DNA of 10,998 nt from an uncultured Erysipelotrichaceae bacterium (lineage in GTDB: Bacteria > Bacillota_I > Bacilli_A > Erysipelotrichales > Erysipelotrichaceae). The position numbers were made by a program, and so were the translations under genes. Location: positions 1 to 10,998 of the forward strand of contig CALEMD010000161.1 of assembly GCA_937902945.1 (NCBI GenBank), written 5' to 3'. Under the pieces are notes generated by a model. It saw nothing but the letters and a program-made list of their open reading frames with translations. It searched no databases and was not told the DNA's origin. Of this stretch, positions 1 to 6,397 are shown piece by piece. The number at the start of each line of letters is the position of its first letter. The stretch's first letter is position 1.

Positions 1-1109
1 GTGCAGTGGCTGCCTATCTTCTTAAAAAGCAGGGACATGATGTCACCTGCGCTTTTATGCGCAATTGGGACTCACTGACCAATGATGATATTCAAGGCAA
101 TCCAACATTGAACGAAGAGGTTTGTCCACAGGAACAGGATTATAATGACGCTAAAAAGACTGCTGACAGACTTGGTCTTAAACTTCTGCGCGTGGATTTT
201 ATAGAGGAATACTGGCAGAATGTGTTTCATACATTTCTTGATGAATACAGAAAGGGGCGCACTCCTAATCCCGATATACTTTGCAATAAATATATAAAAT
301 TCAGCAGTTTCATGAAATTTGCTGAAAAAAATGGCTTTGATACTGTAGCAACTGGTCATTATGCCAAAATATTCTATAAAGATGGTATGTACTTAATAGG
401 CAAGGCTAATGACAGAAATAAAGATCAATCTTATTTTCTCTGTCAGATAGATAGAAGCTGCCTCAGTCATATACTGTTTCCGCTTTCCGACATTTCAAAA
501 CCGGAAGTCAGAAAAATTGCCGAAGAACTTAATCTGGATATTGCTCACAAAAAAGATTCGACAGGCATATGCTTTATCGGTGAACGGCATTTTCGCGAAT
601 TTTTAAGCAATTATCTGCCTATGAAACCGGGGAAAATCTTAAATCTCTCCAATAAGAATGTAGCAGGAACACATCAGGGAGTTCTCTACTACACAATCGG
701 TCAGAGAAAAGGACTTGATATTGGCGGAACTGGCCCTTATTTTGTTGTAGGCAAGAATATAAAAACAAATGAACTGTATGTTGTTGACAGCAGACATGAA
801 CAGCTGCTGTATTCTGATTCCTGCATCATAAGCAATATGAATATCCTTGCAGATTTTCAGCAGCCAATTGACTGCAATGCAAAATTCAGATATCGACAGA
901 GCGATAATCCTGTTCATCTATCCAAACTGGATGATAACAGATGGCTTGCAGAGTATCCGCAGAAAGTCAGAAGTGTTACACCTGGTCAGGAAGCAGTATT
1001 CTACGATGGCGATATCATGCTTGGCGGAGGAGTAATTGACCGTGTATTTTTAAATTCTGCAGATATGCAGACAATTATTGAAGGAGAGGCGGCTGAAATT
1101 GAACGATGA
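1..1109 (+). CDS. mnmA: tRNA-specific 2-thiouridylase MnmA, 5' end cut off by the window
   Basis: MnmA adenylates and thiolates U34 of the tRNAs for Lys, Glu and Gln in the cytoplasm, taking sulfur relayed from a cysteine desulfurase. The reading frame is open from base 3. The first residues seen (AVAAYLLKKQGHDV) follow directly after the PP-loop ATP motif SGGVDS, so roughly 10-20 residues are missing; GTG at 6 is an internal valine codon, not the start. Counting that valine as residue 1, both catalytic cysteines are present: C93 in NPDILCNKYIKF and C189 in DSTGICFIGER. GHYAK (118-121) and YYTIGQRKGL (228-237) are also typical. Residues 18-50 (MRNWDS...NDAKK) form a loop longer than in E. coli or Bacillus, of the kind I associate with Mollicutes and Erysipelotrichia. 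The gene ends with TGA and overlaps recD2 by 11 bases. Identity is certain from these motifs. Confidence 0.97.
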   Translation, partial: AVAAYLLKKQGHDVTCAFMRNWDSLTNDDIQGNPTLNEEVCPQEQDYNDAKKTADRLGLKLLRVDFIEEYWQNVFHTFLDEYRKGRTPNPDILCNKYIKFSSFMKFAEKNGFDTVATGHYAKIFYKDGMYLIGKANDRNKDQSYFLCQIDRSCLSHILFPLSDISKPEVRKIAEELNLDIAHKKDSTGICFIGERHFREFLSNYLPMKPGKILNLSNKNVAGTHQGVLYYTIGQRKGLDIGGTGPYFVVGKNIKTNELYVVDSRHEQLLYSDSCIISNMNILADFQQPIDCNAKFRYRQSDNPVHLSKLDDNRWLAEYPQKVRSVTPGQEAVFYDGDIMLGGGVIDRVFLNSADMQTIIEGEAAEIER

Positions 1110-3297
1110 GATTCTGAAAAATCAGATTGTTATCACCGGTCAGATTACCCATGTTGTCTTTCGCAGTGAAGAAACAATGTATACAGTTGCTAAGTTTAAG
1201 AAGAATGATCTTGATGAAAAGCAGATAACCATTACAGGAATTATGCCGCAGATCGAAAAAGATACAGTCTATGAAATCAGCGGTTCCTATACAGAACATC
1301 CTCGCTATGGAATGCAATTTACGGTGTTTGGATATAAACGCCTGCTGCCGAGTGAATCTGAAGGAATAGTCAGATATCTTTCAGGTCTGCAATTTCCTGG
1401 AATCGGTCATAAAACTGCGCAGAGAATTGTTGATACGCTAGGTGATTCGTGTCTCGAAGATATGAGGAAAGATCCATCATGTCTTGATTCAGTCGAACAT
1501 CTAGGAAAAGATAAGATACAGACAATCATCGATGGGCTGAAACAGGATCAGGATGGAATGGATGATCTTGTACAGTTTTTGAATGTGCAGGGGATAGGAA
1601 TGCGCAATCTTATCCGTCTGAACAGAGCTTATGGCAAAGAAGCACTGGATAAGCTGAGAGAAAATCCATATAGAGTCATAGAAGAATGTGATGGATTTGG
1701 ATTTAAAACAGCGGATAGGCTTGCGATGAGTCTTGGATTTGCTAAAGACGATCCTAGACGCATCTATGCGTATCTGATAGCTTTAACAAATGATATATGC
1801 ATGAGAACCGGTGATTCATATGTTCAAAGACCAATTCTAGAAGAGACATTCTTTGAAAAAATGAACGGCTTAGATGCAGATTTTGATGATCTTCTCAACC
1901 AGGCTTTATCATCACTTTCATTAATTCAGGAAGATGAACGTATTTATCCTGCTGTTCAGTATAATGCGGAGACTGTAATAACTGAATTCTTAAAGCATTT
2001 TCCTGAAGAAGAAACTGAAGCGTATGATGAATCTATTGCGGAAAAGTATCTTGATGCAATGCAGAAAGATATTCAGATTGATTATGATAAAGATCAGAAA
2101 AATGCGATTTCTGCATTTTTGAAAAATCCTTTTCTAATTCTGACAGGAGGACCGGGAACAGGAAAAACCACTGTTGTCAGAGCTATGGTTACAATGTTCA
2201 AAATGCTCTATCCAAACGCACAGATTACATGCTGTGCACCAACCGGAAGAGCTGCTAAGCGTCTAGCAGACCTGACTGAAAGCAGTGCAGTGACAATTCA
2301 CTCGCTTCTGAAATGGGATCTTGAAACTAATACATTTGGAATGAACAAGGATAATCCGGTTCTTACTGATCTGCTGATTGTTGATGAGTTTTCAATGGTT
2401 GACGCAAATCTCTTTGCCCATCTCCTTGATGCATCAAGACACGCTGGGAAAATCTGTATCATTGGAGATGAAGATCAGCTTCCTTCTGTTTCCTGCGGAT
2501 GTGTTCTTCGAGACTTGCTTGACACAGAACTCTTTCCTCTAATCAGATTGACGCATATATACAGGCAGAAACAAGGCAGTGATGTTATTACACTAGCTCA
2601 TCAGATTCATGAAGGAAAAGTAGATTTCAGTGAATTGCAGCAGAATGTTGCATTTCTTGAATGCGAACGTTCTGATATTAAGCAGAATATTATTGCAGTT
2701 GTTAAAAACGCTATCAGCAAGGGATATGATCTGAATGATATTCAAGTTCTCAGTCCAATGTATCAAGGTCCTGAAGGAATTGATATTTTGAATAATGCAC
2801 TGCAGGAAGCTTTCAATCCATATCAGAAGAGTAAATCGCAGCTTCAGGTAGGTTATACAAAATTCCGGATAAATGATAAAATACTGCAGCTTAAGAACCA
2901 GCCTGATGATGATGTTTACAATGGAGATATAGGTATACTTGAAGATATATTTACAGCCGAAGAATCTGAAACACATCGAGCGACAATAGTTGTTCGCTTT
3001 GATAATGCGGTTGTGGAATATAATCCAGATAATTTTCAGAATATTACTTTGGCCTACTGTATTTCTATTCACAAATCACAGGGAAGCGAATATCCAATTG
3101 TGATAATACCTGTAACAATGGGACAGAGAATCATGCTTCAGAGAAAGCTTCTCTATACTGGAGTTACCAGAGCACGGAATTCTCTGATACTGATGGGTGA
3201 AAAAGATGCCTTTCAAAGAGGCATCGAAACTCTCGACAAGCATATCAGGCAGACAACTCTGACAATGCGATTGAAAAGAAATGAAGTACTCTTATGA
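1099..3297 (+). CDS. recD2: RecD2-type ATP-dependent DNA helicase
   Basis: RecD2 is a 5'-3' superfamily 1B helicase that works without RecBC in DNA repair and replication-fork maintenance. I choose TTG at 1099 as start, giving 732 residues, because AAGGAG at 1081-1086 lies 12 bases upstream; a TTG at 1078 is in frame but has no comparable site. Domains in order: an N-terminal OB-like region (about 10-85), helix-hairpin-helix elements (FPGIGHKTAQRIV about 99-111, GFGFKTADRLA about 199-209), then the helicase core. Core motifs are Walker A GGPGTGKTT (350-358), Walker B IVDEFSMVD (427-435), motif III GDEDQLPS (456-463), YRQ (488-490), HKSQGSE (658-664) and YTGVTRA (686-692). Length is slightly below the roughly 800 residues of the Bacillus protein. 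It overlaps mnmA by 11 bases, which suggests translational coupling. Its stop codon lies in a hairpin shared with the convergent ABC gene. Confidence 0.95.
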   Translation: MNDEILKNQIVITGQITHVVFRSEETMYTVAKFKKNDLDEKQITITGIMPQIEKDTVYEISGSYTEHPRYGMQFTVFGYKRLLPSESEGIVRYLSGLQFPGIGHKTAQRIVDTLGDSCLEDMRKDPSCLDSVEHLGKDKIQTIIDGLKQDQDGMDDLVQFLNVQGIGMRNLIRLNRAYGKEALDKLRENPYRVIEECDGFGFKTADRLAMSLGFAKDDPRRIYAYLIALTNDICMRTGDSYVQRPILEETFFEKMNGLDADFDDLLNQALSSLSLIQEDERIYPAVQYNAETVITEFLKHFPEEETEAYDESIAEKYLDAMQKDIQIDYDKDQKNAISAFLKNPFLILTGGPGTGKTTVVRAMVTMFKMLYPNAQITCCAPTGRAAKRLADLTESSAVTIHSLLKWDLETNTFGMNKDNPVLTDLLIVDEFSMVDANLFAHLLDASRHAGKICIIGDEDQLPSVSCGCVLRDLLDTELFPLIRLTHIYRQKQGSDVITLAHQIHEGKVDFSELQQNVAFLECERSDIKQNIIAVVKNAISKGYDLNDIQVLSPMYQGPEGIDILNNALQEAFNPYQKSKSQLQVGYTKFRINDKILQLKNQPDDDVYNGDIGILEDIFTAEESETHRATIVVRFDNAVVEYNPDNFQNITLAYCISIHKSQGSEYPIVIIPVTMGQRIMLQRKLLYTGVTRARNSLILMGEKDAFQRGIETLDKHIRQTTLTMRLKRNEVLL

Positions 3298-3308
3298 GTA
3301 CTTCATTT
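3279..3308. terminator. Bidirectional hairpin shared by recD2 and the ABC operon
   Basis: A perfect 13-bp inverted repeat: AAATGAAGTACTC at 3279-3291 and its complement at 3296-3308, with a four-base loop TTAT. The A-rich left arm and T-rich right arm give a U-rich 3' end on either strand, but neither strand has a long uninterrupted U run after the stem. The recD2 stop TGA (3295-3297) sits at the loop/right-arm junction and the stop of the opposing ATPase gene (3303-3305) is inside the right arm. Position between convergent genes and stem perfection support a two-way intrinsic terminator; its strength is not known. Confidence 0.75.
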
Positions 3309-4100
3309 TGATAGCAGAGCTTTATCATCTGAGAATTCTTCACCGCTGGCTTCTTCAAATTTTTTAAGAAGATATTCAACTGTCAGATTCTGCTTTTCTT
3401 CTTTGCATACATCCAATATGATTTTGCCTTCATACATCATAATCAGACGGTTGCCATAAGCTATAGCATCACGCATATTATGCGTAACCATCAGCGCAGT
3501 GAGATTTGATCTGTCAATGATGCGTTCAGTCAGATCAAGCACCTTCTTTGCGGTCTTTGGATCTAAGGCAGCTGTATGTTCATCAAGCAGCAGAAGCTTA
3601 GGATTTTGAAAGGAAGCCATAAGAAGAGTCAGTGCCTGTCTTTGACCGCCGGAGAGAAGTCCAACCTTGTCATGAAGTCTATTTTCAAGTCCGAGATCGA
3701 AGGACTGCAGTTCGTGATGAAACATAACACGCTCTTCATTGGTTATGCCCCAACGAAGCGACCGCGATTTTCCGCGTCGGTTTGCCATCGCCAGATTCTC
3801 TTCTATTTCCATGTCAGCAGCAGTGCCTTTCATAGGATCTTGAAATACACGGCCGATATATTCTGCTCTTATGTATTCAGGCAATTTTGTCAGATTGATG
3901 TCATCAAGAATTACAGTGCCGCTGTCACTGGGATATACACCTGCTATAAGATTCAGGATTGTGCTTTTGCCAGCACCGTTGCCGCCAATCATTGTAACAA
4001 AGTCCCCATCATTGAGTGTTAAAGAAAGGTTTTCAAGTACTTTGTTTTCATTGACTGTACCTGGGTTGAATGTTTTTGAAACACTATTCAATGTAAGCAT
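3303..4100 (-). CDS. ABC transporter ATPase of TrpZ type (COG1101-like)
   Basis: This is the nucleotide-binding subunit of an importer, powering the permease encoded just upstream. With ATG at 4100 as start it has 265 residues: Walker A GGNGAGKST (39-47), Q-loop VFQDP (Q87), signature LSGGQRQAL (149-157), Walker B LLLLDEHTAALDP (169-181) and H-loop VTHN (H207). The segment FQDPMKGTAADMEIEENLAMA after the Q-loop is typical of the ATPases that accompany TrpX-like binding proteins. I prefer ATG at 4100 to the in-frame ATG at 4115 because GGAGG at about 4109-4113 (minus strand) precedes the former at normal spacing, while the latter is poorly served and would overlap the permease. Only one base separates it from the permease stop, so the two are surely cotranscribed and probably coupled. 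Substrate cannot be read from this subunit. Confidence 0.92.
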   Translation of the reverse strand: MLTLNSVSKTFNPGTVNENKVLENLSLTLNDGDFVTMIGGNGAGKSTILNLIAGVYPSDSGTVILDDINLTKLPEYIRAEYIGRVFQDPMKGTAADMEIEENLAMANRRGKSRSLRWGITNEERVMFHHELQSFDLGLENRLHDKVGLLSGGQRQALTLLMASFQNPKLLLLDEHTAALDPKTAKKVLDLTERIIDRSNLTALMVTHNMRDAIAYGNRLIMMYEGKIILDVCKEEKQNLTVEYLLKKFEEASGEEFSDDKALLSK

Positions 4101-4101
4101 T

Positions 4102-5007
4102 TCAGCAGCCTCCATTCTTTGTCTGTGGATGAGAAGCTTTTTCCATGATCACAGGTATGCTCAGGGCAACAGCCACAAGGATGGCGGTAAACAGCTTCAG
4201 ATCATCTGTATTGAGACCCATCTGCAGAACAACGGCAACTACAATTCTGTAAATCATTGATCCCATTACTATCATCATCAGGCGTATTGCAAAATTCGTT
4301 TTTTTACGGATCATGGTTTCGCCGATTATAATTGAAGCCAAGCCGATGACAATCGCTCCAGTTCCCATCTTAACATCTGCGTAACCTTGAGATTGTGTTA
4401 CCAAAGCACCGGAGAGGGCAACAAAAGCATTAGAAATCATCAGTCCAAGAATCTTGGCGGTGTTGGTGTTTACACCCAGTGATCGTACCATGTTCTCATT
4501 AGAACCTGTCGCTCTGATTGCGGAACCGATTTCAGTTCCAAAGAACCAATACATCAGTAGAATTGCTGCCAGTGCCATAACTAGACCTACTGTCAGAACT
4601 GCTGTATCCTGAGAACAGCCAGTTGCAGAAGAGATCATTTTGAAAATAGTGTCTGTACGTATCAGCGGAAGGTTGCTTCTTCCCATGATTCTTAAATTAA
4701 TTGAATAGAGACTTAATTGAGTAAGTATTCCCGCCAGTATTGCAGGTATTCTGCATTTTGTATGGAGGAACCCAGTAAGCAGACCGCCAGCTGCACCGGC
4801 AGCGGCAGCTAATACCAATGCAATCCATGGATTTATGCCTGCGGTTATCAATGCTGCAAGTGTACATCCGCCCAATGCGAAAGTGCCATCTACGCTTAAG
4901 TCAGCAATATTCAAAAGGCGATAAGTGATATAGATGCCTAATGCCATTACGCTCCACAGAATGCCCTGACTGATCGCATCCTGTGCTGCTAGAAATATAC
5001 TGTTCAT
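4102..5007 (-). CDS. ABC transporter permease of TrpY type (COG4120-like)
   Basis: This is the membrane subunit of the importer, 301 residues, very hydrophobic. I see about eight or nine membrane segments, near 13-31, 42-57, 62-81, 88-105, 137-155, 186-204, 217-232, 241-262 and 273-287. N-terminal features ISQGILWSVMALGIYITYR and LSVDGTFALGG are characteristic of permeases paired with TrpX-like lipoproteins, in the branched-chain/ribose permease superfamily (BPD_transp_2). The segment GSAIRATGSNENMVRSLGVN (161-180) has the look of the cytoplasmic coupling loop that contacts the ATPase. Only three bases separate its ATG from the lipoprotein stop. There is no strong Shine-Dalgarno site in front of it, so translation probably depends on coupling to the upstream gene. 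Family is clear; transported solute is not. Confidence 0.92.
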   Translation of the reverse strand: MNSIFLAAQDAISQGILWSVMALGIYITYRLLNIADLSVDGTFALGGCTLAALITAGINPWIALVLAAAAGAAGGLLTGFLHTKCRIPAILAGILTQLSLYSINLRIMGRSNLPLIRTDTIFKMISSATGCSQDTAVLTVGLVMALAAILLMYWFFGTEIGSAIRATGSNENMVRSLGVNTNTAKILGLMISNAFVALSGALVTQSQGYADVKMGTGAIVIGLASIIIGETMIRKKTNFAIRLMMIVMGSMIYRIVVAVVLQMGLNTDDLKLFTAILVAVALSIPVIMEKASHPQTKNGGC

Positions 5008-5010
5008 GGT

Positions 5011-6024
5011 TTACTTGACTATAACTGCTTTTGCGAGCAGATCTTCAGGAATAGTAAGTCCTAATTCATCGGCTGCTGTCTGATTGATTGTCAGTTCGCA
5101 TTCTTCAGTAGGAAGATACTCAATCGGCATGGATGCAGGGTCAGCACCTTTAAGAATCTTGACAGCCATTTCACCGGTTTTATATCCAAGATTGTAATAA
5201 TCGATACCGTATGATGCCAGTCCGCCGTTCTCGACCATTCCGCTTTCTCCAACGATGACAGGCAGATTGTTAGCATTGCATACCGATGCTACATTTGCCA
5301 TACCTTCTGCTAAAAGATTGTCTGTAGGGATATAAACTGCGTCTACTTTTCCAACCATTGATTGGGCAACAGACTGTATAGAATTGGAATCCGTGACAGT
5401 AAATTCAATCGTTTTAAGACCAGCAGCTTCAGCTGCTTCTTTAGCAATTGCAGCCTGGAAAATACTATTGTCTTCAGAACCCGTGTACATGATTGCAATT
5501 GTTTCAGCTTCCGGAAGAAGCTGCACAAGAAGATCGATCTGCTGCTGAACAGGGGTCAGATCTGAAGTTCCTGTGATATTGCCGCCAGGTGCAGTATTGC
5601 TTTCAACAAGACCGCTTGATTCAGGGTCTGTGACAGAAGTGATGACAACTGGTATATCTGTCGTTTTTGCTGCTACAGCCTGTGCAGCAGGGGTGGCATT
5701 GGCAAATATCAAGCTGACTCCCTCATTGATAAGCTTGTTTGCGATTGTTTCACAGTTGCTAAGATCTCCCTGCGCATTCTGAAGATCAAAAGTCAGATTC
5801 TTTCCTTCGACATAACCGTTATCAGAAAGTGCTGTCTTAAACCCTTCGGTTGCCCGATCGAGTGCAGCATGTTCCATAAACTGAATGCCGCCGATCATTA
5901 CTGAATCAGATTCAGATGATGATGCAACAGAACTGTTCGGTGATGCGGAAGCACTTCCTGATGAACATCCTGCCAGTGAAGCACTGACCAGCAGGCATAA
6001 TATCATTTCCCCAATTTTTTTCAT
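5011..6024 (-). CDS. ABC transporter substrate-binding lipoprotein of TrpX type (COG2984)
   Basis: This is the extracellular solute receptor of the importer, anchored to the membrane by lipid. The 337-residue protein begins with a lipoprotein signal peptide and lipobox LAGC (C20 is the expected lipidated residue), followed by a Ser-rich linker to about 40. The mature part matches the ABC_sub_bind family (PF04392) throughout: GGIQFMEHAALDRATEGF, ATPAAQAVAAKTTDIPVV, PGGNITGTSDLTPVQQQIDL, DAVYIPTDNLLAEGMANV and LASYGIDYYNLGYKTGEMA. GGGAGGATG lies before the ATG at good spacing, fixing the start. It is the first gene of a three-gene minus-strand operon. In streptococci relatives are called TrpX and linked to tryptophan uptake; others have unknown substrates. 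I see no tryptophan T-box here, so specificity is left open. Confidence 0.93.
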   Translation of the reverse strand: MKKIGEMILCLLVSASLAGCSSGSASASPNSSVASSSESDSVMIGGIQFMEHAALDRATEGFKTALSDNGYVEGKNLTFDLQNAQGDLSNCETIANKLINEGVSLIFANATPAAQAVAAKTTDIPVVITSVTDPESSGLVESNTAPGGNITGTSDLTPVQQQIDLLVQLLPEAETIAIMYTGSEDNSIFQAAIAKEAAEAAGLKTIEFTVTDSNSIQSVAQSMVGKVDAVYIPTDNLLAEGMANVASVCNANNLPVIVGESGMVENGGLASYGIDYYNLGYKTGEMAVKILKGADPASMPIEYLPTEECELTINQTAADELGLTIPEDLLAKAVIVK

Positions 6025-6062
6025 ATTTTCATCCTCCCTGAAAACATTTTCAATACTGTATC

Positions 6063-6091
6063 ATTTTATTACATTACTTTTTACCGGTCAA
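6063..6091 (-). promoter_or_regulatory. Sigma-A-type promoter of the ABC importer operon
   Basis: Read on the minus strand, TTGACC (6091-6086) and TAAAAT (6068-6063) are separated by exactly 17 bases. This is close to the consensus -35 and -10 boxes. Transcription would start near 6056, giving a leader of about 30 bases with a strong ribosome site and no room for a riboswitch. Regulation would therefore be at the DNA level, and an inverted repeat overlaps the -35 box and spacer. Confidence 0.72.
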
Positions 6092-6124
6092 TGCTATTCA
6101 TGCATATGAGAAGCGGTAAAAAGT
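6076..6124. repeat. Perfect 11-bp inverted repeat in the divergent control region, possible operator
   Basis: ACTTTTTACCG at 6076-6086 and its exact complement CGGTAAAAAGT at 6114-6124 are separated by 27 bases, about 38 bases centre to centre. The left arm covers most of the spacer and the edge of the -35 box of the ABC promoter. The right arm lies about 30 bases upstream of the alaS -10 box. Both arms lie upstream of both predicted start sites, so the repeat would not be transcribed from either; this favours a protein-binding site over an RNA hairpin. I do not recognise the motif. Confidence 0.5.
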
Positions 6125-6154
6125 CAGCAATTGCTTCCTTCATATTAATAAATG

Positions 6155-6163
6155 TGCTAAAAT
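6155..6163 (+). promoter_or_regulatory. Extended -10 promoter for the alaS T-box transcript
   Basis: TGCTAAAAT is an extended -10 element (TG at 6155-6156, TAAAAT at 6158-6163). The -35 region at 17-base spacing is poor (TTCCTT, 6135-6140), while TTGCTT at 6131 would need a 21-base spacer. A start near 6170 fits the beginning of the T-box leader. Placement is supported mainly by position. Confidence 0.5.
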
Positions 6164-6170
6164 AGCAAAG

Positions 6171-6380
6171 AAATCGATGATGAAGACGAGTAATTGCTGC
6201 TGCGGATTACAGAGAGAAGGTGCTGCTGGAAAACCTTCATCCATGCACAATGAAGCTGCTTCTAAGAGCGCTTAATAGGCGACGCTGCCAGCGTTAAAGG
6301 ACATTGAGGTGCGTGCTTGCTTAAGCACGAATCAGGATGGTACCGCGTATATACGTTCCTGAATTCAGGAACTTTTTATT
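6171..6380 (+). ncRNA. T-box riboswitch, alanine-specific, leader of alaS
   Basis: The leader senses uncharged tRNA-Ala and allows read-through into alaS when alanine charging is low. In order I see: the stem I base GAAG (6182-6185) facing CTTC (6259-6262); the AGTA element of the specifier loop (6189-6192); the distal AGAGA bulge (6211-6215); an apical stem AAGGT/ACCTT around GCTGCTGG (6217-6237); and GAAGCTGCTTCTAAGAG (6252-6268), in which GCT at 6255-6257 sits at the specifier position and reads alanine. A short stem ACGCT/AGCGT (6282-6294) and a stem GTGCTT/AAGCAC (6313-6328) follow. The T-box consensus AGGATGGTACCGCG is at 6334-6347. Its TGGT would pair with an ACCA tRNA end, matching the A discriminator of tRNA-Ala. 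AGGA (6334-6337) can pair with TCCT (6357-6360) to form the antiterminator. Outer limits are approximate. Confidence 0.95.
6355..6380 (+). terminator. Rho-independent terminator of the alaS T-box
   Basis: GTTCCTGAATTCAGGAAC (6355-6372) is a perfect palindrome followed by TTTTTATT. Its left arm contains the TCCT needed by the antiterminator, so the two structures exclude each other, as expected for a transcriptional T-box switch. Confidence 0.93.
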
Positions 6381-6397
6381 TGGAAAAGAGGACAAAT

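Noticed and set aside
2593..3072. A 159-codon minus-strand frame inside recD2
   Set aside because: It lies fully antisense to conserved helicase motifs, with no ribosome site and low-complexity Ile/Asn-rich composition.
4101..4115. ATG at 4115 as start of the ABC ATPase
   Set aside because: It overlaps the permease end, has a weak ribosome site, and the GGAGG just after it is ideally placed for ATG 4100.
5573..6109. Plus-strand open frames opposite the binding-protein gene (5573-5782 and 5885-6109)
   Set aside because: They mirror the codon pattern of a well-supported lipoprotein gene, resemble no family I know and lack ribosome sites. They are antisense shadows.
6177..6275. A 32-codon open frame in the T-box leader with five GCT alanine codons, ending Ala-stop, resembling an attenuation leader peptide
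   Set aside because: It begins only about seven bases after the predicted transcription start, without a ribosome site, and its GCT repeats coincide with the T-box apical loop and specifier region. The T-box explains them.
6317..6397. An N-terminal extension of AlaRS from TTG at 6317
   Set aside because: It would translate the T-box consensus and the terminator hairpin, and ATG 6398 has a proper ribosome site and matches the family N terminus.
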